A DNA stretch of 21,516 nt, from the NCBI GenBank assembly GCA_049515175.1, contig JBEKUI010000042.1:1-21516 (forward strand). Reading direction: 5' to 3'. Under the pieces are notes generated by a model. It did not search any database. It saw only the letters and a program-made list of their open reading frames with translations, and had not been told where the DNA came from. How positions within the stretch are numbered: position 1 is the stretch's first letter; each line of letters opens with the position of its first letter. The DNA is from JACQNR01 sp049515175 (GTDB lineage Bacteria > Acidobacteriota > Terriglobia > UBA7540). The position numbers were made by a program, and so were the translations under genes. Positions 7,944 through 15,343 of the stretch are shown piece after piece.

Positions 7944-8885
7944 ATGGAAACTCGACCGATGCGAGTCCTAATTACCGGAGCGGCCGGGTTTATTGGGTCG
8001 CACGTGACGCGCCAGATTGTCCAGGAAGGCCACGAAGTCTCGGGGGTCATTCTTCCCGGCGAGTCCACGGAGCGACTCACGGATGTTCTGAACAGCCTGT
8101 CTCTTGCATCACTTGACCTTCGCGAGTCCGCGGCCGTGAAGGATCTTCTGAGAAAAGCACGCCCCGAGTTGGTCATCCATCTGGCTTGGTATGCCGTCCC
8201 GGGCAAGTATTGGACTGCGGCGGAGAACCTCGACTGTGTGGCCATGACCCTGCGACTAGCGCAGGCCCTGGCCGATGTAGGTTGCAAGCGGCTTGTGGCG
8301 GCGGGGACATGCGCAGAGTACGACTGGGATTATGGATTCCTGTCCGAGGATGTCACACCTCTCAGACCCCGAACCTTGTATGGAACCTGCAAGAACGCCG
8401 CGCGCGAGATCCTGGAAGTGTTCTGCCGGCAAGAAGGGATAAGCTTTGCGTGGACGCGCTTTTTCTATCTATACGGTCCCGGCGAGGCTCGTGAGAGGCT
8501 TGTCCCCTCGGTAGTCACGGCTCTTTTGCAGGGAGAGACGGCGCGTTGCACCAGTGGCAGGCAAATTCGAGACTTCCTGCACGTCAAAGACGTGGCGTCG
8601 GGGGTGTGGGCCGTCGCCAAGAGCAATGTGACGGGTCCTGTCAACGTGGGGTCAGGGGAGCCCGTCCGCGTGCGGACTCTCGTGGAGACAATTGCGCGAC
8701 TCCTCGAGGGAAATGGCACGATTGAATGGGGTGCCATTGCGGAAGACCCGCAGGAACCTCCTCTCATGGTTGCTGACGTGCGAAAGTTGATCCGCGAGAC
8801 AGGATGGCGACAGGCGTTGAGCCTCGAAGAAGGCCTGCGCGACGCTATCGCATGGTGGCGAAATCGCGAGTGCGCTCCTGCGTAG
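7944..8885 (+). CDS. SDR nucleotide-sugar 4-ketoreductase/epimerase
   Basis: This extended SDR protein has 313 residues. The NAD(P)-binding motif GAAGFIG is at 12-18, HLAWYAVPGKYW at about 75-86, the catalytic Thr region AAGTCAEYDW before the active site, and YGTCK (Tyr146, Lys150) as the catalytic pair. FLHVKDVA and the late ADVRKLIRETGW are typical of sugar reductases and epimerases. As the last enzyme of the cassette it probably reduces the C-4 keto group to release the finished CDP-deoxysugar. Its ATG follows the epimerase stop with no gap; a second ATG at 7959 could also start it. The exact stereochemistry cannot be read from sequence. Confidence 0.85.
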   Translation: METRPMRVLITGAAGFIGSHVTRQIVQEGHEVSGVILPGESTERLTDVLNSLSLASLDLRESAAVKDLLRKARPELVIHLAWYAVPGKYWTAAENLDCVAMTLRLAQALADVGCKRLVAAGTCAEYDWDYGFLSEDVTPLRPRTLYGTCKNAAREILEVFCRQEGISFAWTRFFYLYGPGEARERLVPSVVTALLQGETARCTSGRQIRDFLHVKDVASGVWAVAKSNVTGPVNVGSGEPVRVRTLVETIARLLEGNGTIEWGAIAEDPQEPPLMVADVRKLIRETGWRQALSLEEGLRDAIAWWRNRECAPA

Positions 8886-8964
8886 GCAGACGCGATTCGA
8901 GTTCTTTCATTTATAAGGAAAGGGAAGACCTACTCGCCCGGACGGGTTCGGGCAAGCCCAGACC

Positions 8965-9936
8965 ATGACCGTTTCGGTTTGTATCCCCACCTTTAATTCC
9001 GCCCAGTACCTGCGCGAATGTATCGAAAGTGTCCTCGGACAGACCTACCAGGACTTTGATCTCATCGTATCCGACAATGCCTCCACGGATGCGACGTGCG
9101 ATATCGTGAAAAGCTTTTCGGACGCCAGAATCCGGCTGCATCGACTCGGGCAGAATATGGGCATGGCCTTCAATTTCAATCATGCAGCCAGTCTGGCTCG
9201 AGGGCAATACATCAAGTTCCTCTGCTCTGACGACCTTCTGGATCCCGCATGTCTCGCCAAGCAAGTTGCCGCGCTGGACCGAAACCCGCAGGCCGTCATG
9301 GTTACAACCGGGCTCCGCTTCGTGGACGCTTCGGGTCGGACGATACGCACCGTTTCCTGGCTTGCCAGTCAGCGCTTCCTCAGCTACGCTGAGGTGGTGG
9401 CAGGCAGCTTAATTTATGGCAACCTCGTGGGGCCACCGTCGACGGTCCTGATCCGCAAAATGGCCTTGCTCAAGGCGGGATCTTTTTCCGAGGACCTCCC
9501 GCAGTTCCTTGACGTGGACATGTGGTTGCGGCTTGCGGCTCTGGGACCGGTAGGTTATCTGCCCGAGCCACTCTGTGGGTTTCGTCTCCATCCGCAAACG
9601 ATGACGATGCAATTGCGAAAAGCGGGACTCGCCCGCAATGATGTCCTGCGCGAAACCGAAGCCATGTTAAGCTCGGTGACTCCAAGTCCTTTGGCGCGTC
9701 GCGTGGCCTGGGGACGCGTGGCCGGCTCGTTCCTGAAGCAGGCGCTCGCCGGGTTCACGCACGGCTATGTGAAATGGCCGCTCGCGGCTGTCTGGGAGGC
9801 TTTGCGAATTGACCCGGGGTTTTTCTGGCTGGCGATATTTCTGGCACTCTTTCAGACTGGCCTTCTGGGACTCGAGGCCGACGAAGATCGTCGGGTCAGG
9901 GTCCGCCGCGGCAAAACGCTTCACAACCGAGAATGA
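8965..9936 (+). CDS. Family 2 glycosyltransferase
   Basis: The protein has 323 residues. The GT-A fold start VSVCIPTFNSAQYLRECIES and the segment LIVSDNASTDATCDI are classic GT2. The metal and sugar-nucleotide site is CSDDLLDP (Asp89-Asp90), and the later block SFSEDLPQFLDVDMWLRLA supplies the usual acceptor-side acidic residues. A hydrophobic stretch near the C-terminus (FFWLAIFLALFQTGLLGL) may anchor it to the inner membrane. It probably adds one sugar to the lipid-linked repeat unit. It follows the sugar cassette after a 79-base gap, so it may have its own promoter, and overlaps the next gene by four bases. Confidence 0.88.
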   Translation: MTVSVCIPTFNSAQYLRECIESVLGQTYQDFDLIVSDNASTDATCDIVKSFSDARIRLHRLGQNMGMAFNFNHAASLARGQYIKFLCSDDLLDPACLAKQVAALDRNPQAVMVTTGLRFVDASGRTIRTVSWLASQRFLSYAEVVAGSLIYGNLVGPPSTVLIRKMALLKAGSFSEDLPQFLDVDMWLRLAALGPVGYLPEPLCGFRLHPQTMTMQLRKAGLARNDVLRETEAMLSSVTPSPLARRVAWGRVAGSFLKQALAGFTHGYVKWPLAAVWEALRIDPGFFWLAIFLALFQTGLLGLEADEDRRVRVRRGKTLHNRE

Positions 9937-10910
9937 GCGAACTGAGCGCTTCTGACCCGGCGATTGACGTAACCGTGTGCATCGTGAATTGGAACGGCGC
10001 ACAGTGGCTGCCTGATTGCCTGCGCTCGTTGCGGGAAATTGACGGCCTGCGCCTGGAAGTGATCCTCGTGGACAACGCCTCCGAAGACAACAGCGTGGAG
10101 GTCGCGCGCACAGGATTTCCCGAGGTGCAGGTGATTGTCAATTCTGAGAACGTCGGCTTCGCGAGGGGGAACAATCAAGCCATCCGGCGAGGGCGGGGTC
10201 ACCACTTTTTCATCCTGAACAACGACACGATCGTGGAGAAGGGTAGTCTCGAGCGGCTGGTCCGGTTTCTCGATGAGCGGCCGGCAGCCGGGATGGTCTC
10301 CGGCCACCTGGTGAATCCCGACGGATCAACGCAATTTCAGTACTATCCTGTGACGCTTCCCACGCTGGCCTCACTGTCAGCGGACCTGCTGTGGCTGAAT
10401 CGAGTCTGGCCCCGCCACCAGCTCGGCCGTGGGCCTCTGGCCCGCAATTGGAATCCCGCCAGGCCCTATCAAATGGAGCAGATTCCCGGCGCCTGCATGC
10501 TAGTCCGCCGCGAAGCTTTCGAATGCTTCGGGCTTTTCGATGAGGACTACCGCTTCTGGTACGAGGACGTTGATCTTTGCGTGCGGTGCCTGCGGGCAGG
10601 CTGGGAGATTTGGTACGTGCCCGGTGCGCGAATCCTCCACTACGGGGGCGCGAGTTTCAAGCTGCTGAGTTTTTCGGTGCGGTCGTTGCTGCGGTTTCGC
10701 AACATGTTGCGCTTCGCAGAGCGTTACTTCAGCCGCGGCCAATTTCTAATGCTTAAACTGGTTGTCGCCCTGGTCCTGTTGTTGCGCCTGCCTCTTGTGG
10801 TTGGGGCCGGTCTTTGGCCAAGCGCCAAGATGAAACGGTGGTGGAGAGGAGGGTGGAAAGCTTACCTGCAACTTCTGAGGGAGCTCGTTCGCGTTCCCAG
10901 GACGCACTGA
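9933..10910 (+). CDS. Family 2 glycosyltransferase, rhamnosyltransferase-like
   Basis: The protein has 325 residues. It begins VTVCIVNWNGAQWLPDCL, with LVDNASEDNSVE and NVGFARGNNQAI, the hallmark of the WbbL-like GT2 group that often transfers rhamnose or other deoxysugars. The metal site is LNNDT (about 95-99), and the FDEDYRFWYEDVDLCVRC block (catalytic-side Glu211, Asp212) is complete. A hydrophobic segment at about 271-292 (LKLVVALVLLLRLPLVVGAG) suggests membrane attachment. The start overlaps the previous stop as ATGA, implying coupled translation. Being next to the deoxysugar cassette, it is a fair candidate to transfer that sugar; this is inference. Confidence 0.88.
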   Translation: MSELSASDPAIDVTVCIVNWNGAQWLPDCLRSLREIDGLRLEVILVDNASEDNSVEVARTGFPEVQVIVNSENVGFARGNNQAIRRGRGHHFFILNNDTIVEKGSLERLVRFLDERPAAGMVSGHLVNPDGSTQFQYYPVTLPTLASLSADLLWLNRVWPRHQLGRGPLARNWNPARPYQMEQIPGACMLVRREAFECFGLFDEDYRFWYEDVDLCVRCLRAGWEIWYVPGARILHYGGASFKLLSFSVRSLLRFRNMLRFAERYFSRGQFLMLKLVVALVLLLRLPLVVGAGLWPSAKMKRWWRGGWKAYLQLLRELVRVPRTH

Positions 10911-10933
10911 TTGTAGTCGTGTTCTTTTCGCGT

Positions 10934-11167
10934 ATGACCACGCAGATGAACCATAGGCTCAGGATCTTACACGTCAATAAGCTCTACTCCCCTTACATCG
11001 GAGGAGTCGAGACCGTCGTGCAGAACCTTGTTGAACAGATCGTGGACAGTTGCGATGTGGAAGTACTGGTTTGCCACCCGCGGGACAGCATGCCGCGGGA
11101 GGTCGCCAACGGCGTGAACGTGACACGCGCCGGCTTGTCTATCAGAACTCGATCCTGCCGTTCCTAA
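10934..11167 (+). pseudogene. N-terminal fragment of a GT4-type glycosyltransferase
   Basis: From the ATG at 10934 the product reads RILHVNKLYSPYIGGVET and continues VVQNLVEQIVDSCDVEVLVC, the standard opening of a GT1/GT4 (GT-B fold) glycosyltransferase with the donor-independent PYIGGVE loop. Similarity runs to about VANGVNVTRAG (near 11130). The frame then turns to a short unrelated tail and stops at 11167, after only 77 residues where about 370 would be expected. The rest of the first Rossmann domain and the whole nucleotide-sugar-binding C-terminal domain are missing. It starts 24 bases after the preceding GT2 stop, so it was once part of the same operon. Confidence 0.8.
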
Positions 11168-11520
11168 TGAAGCGCCATTCCCTGGACCTGCTCCACTGCC
11201 TTGGGAACTACGGGCCTGTCTTCCCCCTGCTGCCTCTCGTGGTGACGGTGCACGATGTGACCTGGTTCTTTGACCGCGAATGCGATCCCGGCCGCGTTTC
11301 GAGCGGGCGAACCGCAGCGGTTGATTTTCTCCTGCCGGGGTTTGCTGACGCATGCCTTCTCTCGGGCGGTCTGCATTTTGGAACCGTAATCATCATTCGG
11401 CACGCTCTCAACCTAAACGCGACGGAAAGGCTGAAGGGTGCGCAAGTGAAACTTGGCTTGTACGCCTTGGAGTGGGAGCTTATGATGATAGGTCCGTGTG
11501 AGCTTGGAGAAGAATTCTGA
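11131..11520 (+). pseudogene. Internal N-domain fragment of a second GT4-type glycosyltransferase
   Basis: In the frame one base before that of the preceding fragment the sequence reads RLVYQNSILPFLMKRHSLDL, LLHCLGNYGPVFPLLPL and VVTVHDVTWF. This is the characteristic middle of the N-terminal domain of a different GT4 enzyme: acceptor-side helix, D-x-x-H-x, then the T-V-H-D strand. No start codon with the family N-terminus precedes it. After WFFDRE (about 11280) the frame stays open to 11520, but the residues no longer look like a glycosyltransferase and the C-terminal catalytic domain is absent. It is best read as the remains of a second gene fused to the first by deletion. The boundary with the first fragment is approximate, near 11125-11135. 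Confidence 0.7.
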
Positions 11521-11672
11521 GAATCTTCGCCGCGGGGCGTCTTGAGCAACTGATCTTGTCCGACGCTATGCGGTGGCGGGGAGACTGAGCACAGCGGATC
11601 AGCACGTCCGTGGGAGTCAGATCCAAGCGGGCCGGTGTGACGGCCGGCGGATCGAGCAGAGGTGGCCCTGGT
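11521..11672 (+). other. Non-coding gap before the sulfoquinovose synthase gene
   Basis: About 150 bases follow the open frame of the glycosyltransferase remnant and precede the preferred TTG start of the next gene. I see no recognisable protein, terminator hairpin or repeat in it. An AGAGGTGG ribosome-binding site at 11659-11666 serves the TTG at 11673. Together with 11280-11520 it forms a stretch of nearly 400 bases of decayed or unassigned DNA. Confidence 0.5.
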
Positions 11673-12884
11673 TTGAGAATACTGGTTCTGGGTGGTGACG
11701 GTTATTTGGGCTGGCCGACGGCCATGTATTTGTCGGCACATGGCAACGACGTGGCCGTGATGGATAACTTCGCCAAGCGGCGCTGGGAAGTGGAATTGAA
11801 CGTCGAGCCGCTGATTCCCATTCACACTCTGCACGACCGCGTGCAGGTTTGGAAAGAGGTTACGGGCCACGCCATCGAGCTTTTCGTCGGCGACCTGCGC
11901 GACTATGGCGCGGTGCGGAACGCCTTCGAATCCTTCCGGCCCCAGGCGGTCGTTCACTACGGCGAACAGCCCTCCGCGCCCTACTCGATGATCGACCACA
12001 ACCGCGCGGTCTTCACCCAGGTCAACAACCTTACGGGGACGCTCAACGTTCTCTGGGTGATGCGCGAGTGCGCGTCGCAGTCCCATCTGGTGAAGCTCGG
12101 CACGATGGGGGAATACGGCACGCCCAACATCGACATCGAAGAGGGCTTCATCGAGATTGAATACAAGGGCCGCAAGGACGTGCTGCCCTACCCCAAGCAG
12201 CCGGGATCGTTCTATCACCTCTCCAAGGTCCACGACAGCCACAACATTCTCTTTGCCTGCCGCGCCTGGAAGCTGCGCTCCACCGACCTCAACCAAGGAG
12301 TCGTGTACGGAATCGAAACCGACGACACCCGCCTCGACGAGCGGCTCACCACTAGCTTCCACTATGACGAAGTATTTGGCACCGCCCTCAACCGCTTCTG
12401 CGTGCAGGCGGTGATTGGCATGCCGCTTACGGTTTACGGCCGGGGCGGGCAGACGCGCGGCTTCCTCAACATCCGCGATACGCTGCGCTGCGTCGAGCTG
12501 GCAATTCTGAATCCTCCTCAGGCCGGTGAGTTCCGCGTCTTCAACCAGTTCACTGAGACTTTCAACGTTCTCCAACTCGCCGAAATGGTGCAGCAGGAAG
12601 GGAACAAGCTGGGGTTTGACGTGCAGGTTCAGCACTTGCCGAACCCGCGCGTGGAAGCGGAACAGCACTACTACAATCCCACCCACCGCAAGCTGATCGA
12701 CCTGGGTCTAACGCCTCATCTCCTCTCCGACGTCCTGCTGGACAGCATGTTGCGGGCGATTCGTGACTACGCGCCGCGCGTCAAGAAGGACATCATCATG
12801 CCGCGCGTGCGCTGGGACGGCAGGCGGGAGGAGGGGGAAGATCGCAAGCTCGCCTGGGCCGCGCCGCGCGTCAGCGGGGATTAG
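11673..12884 (+). CDS. sqdB: UDP-sulfoquinovose synthase
   Basis: The protein has 403 residues, close to the family length. It makes UDP-sulfoquinovose from UDP-glucose and sulfite. The N-terminal LVLGGDGYLGWPTA is the SQD1/SqdB form of the Rossmann motif. MDNFAKRRWEVELNVEPLIPI, HYGEQPSAPYSMID, KLGTMGEYGTPNIDIEEG (about 140-157), the catalytic FYHLSK (Tyr and Lys near 181-185), and TDLNQGVVYGIETDDT are all hallmark segments. The TTG at 11673 was chosen because AGAGGTGG stands about 7 bases upstream and it gives the usual start MRILVLGGDGYLGW; a GTG at 11610 would add 21 unlike residues. The product may feed the membrane sulfolipid, but its place in a glycan locus allows a role in a sulfosugar-containing polysaccharide. 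Confidence 0.94.
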   Translation: MRILVLGGDGYLGWPTAMYLSAHGNDVAVMDNFAKRRWEVELNVEPLIPIHTLHDRVQVWKEVTGHAIELFVGDLRDYGAVRNAFESFRPQAVVHYGEQPSAPYSMIDHNRAVFTQVNNLTGTLNVLWVMRECASQSHLVKLGTMGEYGTPNIDIEEGFIEIEYKGRKDVLPYPKQPGSFYHLSKVHDSHNILFACRAWKLRSTDLNQGVVYGIETDDTRLDERLTTSFHYDEVFGTALNRFCVQAVIGMPLTVYGRGGQTRGFLNIRDTLRCVELAILNPPQAGEFRVFNQFTETFNVLQLAEMVQQEGNKLGFDVQVQHLPNPRVEAEQHYYNPTHRKLIDLGLTPHLLSDVLLDSMLRAIRDYAPRVKKDIIMPRVRWDGRREEGEDRKLAWAAPRVSGD

Positions 12885-12917
12885 ACCGGCGCGACCGCTG
12901 CGATCAGGTTACTGCCT

Positions 12918-13886
12918 TCAACTTTTCTTGTGCCACTTCCAGGCACTCTCCACGATTTCCGACAGGCCGGCATAGCGCGGCTTCCAGCCGAGCAGGCTCG
13001 CCGCTTGCGCCGGGTCGGCGACGAGCGCCGGAGGATCGCCCGCGCGGCGAGGCGCGTCACGCACTGGCACCGGCCCACCCGACACCTTCGACACAGCGGC
13101 AACGACTTCTCGCACCGTGTAGCCTTCTCCCGTCCCCAGATTGAGCGCCCTGCTCTCGCCGCCGCGCGCCAGGTACTGGAGCGCTTTCACGTGGGCGTCG
13201 GCGAGATCCACGATGTGAATGTAGTCGCGAATCGCTGTGCCATCCGGAGTGTCGTAATCGGTCCCGAAGACTTCCACGTAGGGAGTGCGGCCCAGCGCGG
13301 CGAGAATCACCAGCGGAATCAAGTGGCTTTCGGGATCGTGTTCCTCGCCGAGGTCACCGTCCGGGTCGGCTCCGGCGGCGTTGAAGTAGCGCAGCGCCGC
13401 CCACCGGATGCCGTATGCCGCGCCGTACCACTGTAGCGCGCGCTCCATCATGAGCTTCGTGTCGCCATAGGGATTCACCAGCCGCGTGGGATGCGCTTCG
13501 GGGATGGGAACTCTCTCCGGATTTCCATAAACCGCGGCCGAGGAAGAGAAGACGATGTGCGGGACGCCGGCCGCGAGCATGGCGTCGAGGAGACGTAGCG
13601 TGTTGACGACATTGTTCCAGAAGTACTTCTTGGGATCGCGGACTGATTCGCCCACTTGGATGCTCGCGGCGAAATGCAGGACGGCGTCGATGCCGTAAGT
13701 CTTGAGCGCTTGCGTGACGAGCGCCGCGTCGCCCAAATCGCCTTCGACGCAGGGCCCCCACTTCACCGCCCAGCGATGCCCGCCGCTGAAGTTGTCCAGC
13801 ACGACGACCTCGTGCCCGGCCTGCGCCAGCGCCTTCGCCGTGTGGCTCCCGATGTATCCCGCTCCGCCTGTGACTAGGACTCGCAT
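12918..13886 (-). CDS. galE: UDP-glucose 4-epimerase
   Basis: This extended SDR protein has 322 residues and interconverts UDP-glucose and UDP-galactose with bound NAD. GGAGYIGSHT is at residues 7-16, VVVLDNFSGGHRWA follows, VLHFAASIQVGESVRDP is the typical galE segment, SSSAAVYG holds the catalytic Ser region and NPYGDTK has Tyr140 and Lys144. LRYFNAAGADPDGDLGEEHDPESHLIP and GTAIRDYIHIVDLADAH are diagnostic of GalE. The ATG start has GGAG nine bases upstream. It converges with sqdB, with only 33 bases between the two stops and no obvious terminator. It could supply UDP-galactose for the surface glycan. Confidence 0.94.
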   Translation of the reverse strand: MRVLVTGGAGYIGSHTAKALAQAGHEVVVLDNFSGGHRWAVKWGPCVEGDLGDAALVTQALKTYGIDAVLHFAASIQVGESVRDPKKYFWNNVVNTLRLLDAMLAAGVPHIVFSSSAAVYGNPERVPIPEAHPTRLVNPYGDTKLMMERALQWYGAAYGIRWAALRYFNAAGADPDGDLGEEHDPESHLIPLVILAALGRTPYVEVFGTDYDTPDGTAIRDYIHIVDLADAHVKALQYLARGGESRALNLGTGEGYTVREVVAAVSKVSGGPVPVRDAPRRAGDPPALVADPAQAASLLGWKPRYAGLSEIVESAWKWHKKS

Positions 13887-14046
13887 GCTTAGTTACTCCA
13901 ACCCCGCGGGAACAGCTTCAAGGACTCGCCTGCGCCCTCACCCTGTGACTCCCAATATACTCCGCACCGCCTGCCACCAACACAAGCATGCTCAAACACT
14001 CTCGGATTGGAACGACCCACGGCGGGGAGTTCGTGGGATGCAGAGT

Positions 14047-14247
14047 CTATGCTTTGGGTTCCGCCAGCGAAGCACGGCCTCGTTCGCCGAACCCGTCCAG
14101 GCGCGCCAGGAAGGCTCCGTAAACATAGCCGATTTCCTCGACGGCCTCGACGCCGAGTTTGTCCGTAGGCTTGCGCGGGGTCACCCGAACATTGACCTTG
14201 TCGAAATAAATTCGCGTAAGGGTTGCTGCCGCAGCTTCCTTGCTCAT
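14047..14247 (-). CDS. Small protein of unknown function (66 aa)
   Basis: A strong GGAGGA site lies just upstream of the ATG at 14247, which favours a real short gene over the longer 94-residue reading from 14331. The product is basic and soluble: MSKEAAAATLTRIYFDK, VNVRVTPRKPTDKLGVEAVE and EIGYVYGAFLARLD are the main parts. There is no signal peptide, membrane segment or cysteine. I do not recognise a family. The neighbours are galE downstream on the same strand and a 127-base gap before the next minus-strand gene, so it may be transcribed alone. Confidence 0.55.
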   Translation of the reverse strand: MSKEAAAATLTRIYFDKVNVRVTPRKPTDKLGVEAVEEIGYVYGAFLARLDGFGERGRASLAEPKA

Positions 14248-14374
14248 GCGTCCTCCGAGAAAGGGGTTCGGTCGCCAAAGTGTAGCATGAAACTTCTTTG
14301 TGTCGCGTGGGTGGCGCGGACATGGATACACCGGCCTCGGGCGGTGGCCTTGTCATGAAGCCGGGTGGAAGAAC

Positions 14375-15307
14375 TCAATGGCTAGGCGTGAATATCGCAT
14401 CGAGCGTGGTCTTTGTTGCGCCGCTCCAGGGTGCGACCACGAATCTACCTTGTTGGGAGAGAAAGTCGAGCTGATAGACCTCTGCTGGCGGAGGCACGTA
14501 ATCCGCGGCGCACACCCCGAAGTCTCCCGTAGATTCTTCCCTGGTCACTCCAACGAAGATTCGTACGTCCGGCGATCCGTCCTGATCTAGGTCGCGCAAT
14601 TCGACTTTATCAATCGACCCTCGAATGGCCGTTGAGCGGCAGGCGCCCCAGTCGTCGGTGACGCCGAATAAGGCCTGACCAAGTGAACCGCCGTCGGCCA
14701 GGCGGAAGTCGTATACGGAGACCCACGTCCTGGCCTCATCCGAGTGACCTGTGAATTCCTGGCAGATCAGGATGTCCCGTCCTGTGGGCAAGCGATAGGC
14801 CTGGCACTTGGAGGTCTCAACGCGCTTGTAGCGGATCATTCGCCACCCTTTGGGGCCCTTCCGCAGGAGCACGCTGGCCTGGAAATTTGCGGTGTTGGCG
14901 TGGTCTTCGCACCCCCAGAAGTCGCCGACCACTTCCCGCACCGCAGGCGCCGTAAAACTGCCATAGATAACTGTTCGAAGGTCAAATGGTTCGGTGCGCG
15001 ACCTCCGACGAAGTCCCCCGACGGTCGTGAAGGATGGGCACCGCTCGCACCCTAGATACGAACGGCCTGGCATGATTGTGTGGGTAGCAATGTTTGAAGG
15101 GCAGATCGCTCTCAGAAGTTCGCGGGCCTGTTGTTCGGTGGGAGGGTGCGACGCGTTTGCAGCGATTTGATCCGAGGGAAAACCCGTGCCCACGATAAGA
15201 AACCATGACAGGGCGAGAAAGGCGGAAGGCACAGTGGTCGTTTTCCGGGAGCCACGAACCTTCAGGGCAATATGACCGCGTAGAGGTCCGAAATCGGCGC
15301 TACACAT
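14375..15307 (-). CDS. Exported cysteine-rich protein of unknown function
   Basis: The protein has 310 residues from the ATG at 15307, which has AGGTGG five bases upstream; a GTG at 15316 in frame would add three residues. A signal sequence is visible as a basic stretch (KVRGSRKTTT) and then SAFLALSWFLIVGTGF, with a long n-region. The mature part holds eight cysteines, including GCERC, WGCEDH and GACRS, an even number compatible with disulfides outside the cytoplasm. Near the C-terminus DLDQDGSPDVRIFVG matches the D-x-D-x-D-G calcium-loop pattern seen in FG-GAP/VCBS-like repeats. No enzyme motif was recognised. The function is unknown. Confidence 0.65.
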   Translation of the reverse strand: MCSADFGPLRGHIALKVRGSRKTTTVPSAFLALSWFLIVGTGFPSDQIAANASHPPTEQQARELLRAICPSNIATHTIMPGRSYLGCERCPSFTTVGGLRRRSRTEPFDLRTVIYGSFTAPAVREVVGDFWGCEDHANTANFQASVLLRKGPKGWRMIRYKRVETSKCQAYRLPTGRDILICQEFTGHSDEARTWVSVYDFRLADGGSLGQALFGVTDDWGACRSTAIRGSIDKVELRDLDQDGSPDVRIFVGVTREESTGDFGVCAADYVPPPAEVYQLDFLSQQGRFVVAPWSGATKTTLDAIFTPSH

Positions 15308-15343
15308 CGATCCCACCTGGGCAGGCCGAGCCGGGCTAGGCGC

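Noticed and set aside
8908..8953. TTATAA box and GCCCG/CGGGC stem before the first glycosyltransferase
   Set aside because: No -35 element at a proper distance and a five-base stem with eight-base loop; not enough to call a promoter or attenuator.
11208..12686. Open frame of 492 codons on the minus strand
   Set aside because: It runs antisense to the well-supported sulfoquinovose synthase and the glycosyltransferase scar, and its translation resembles no family. GC-rich third positions of the real gene keep it open.
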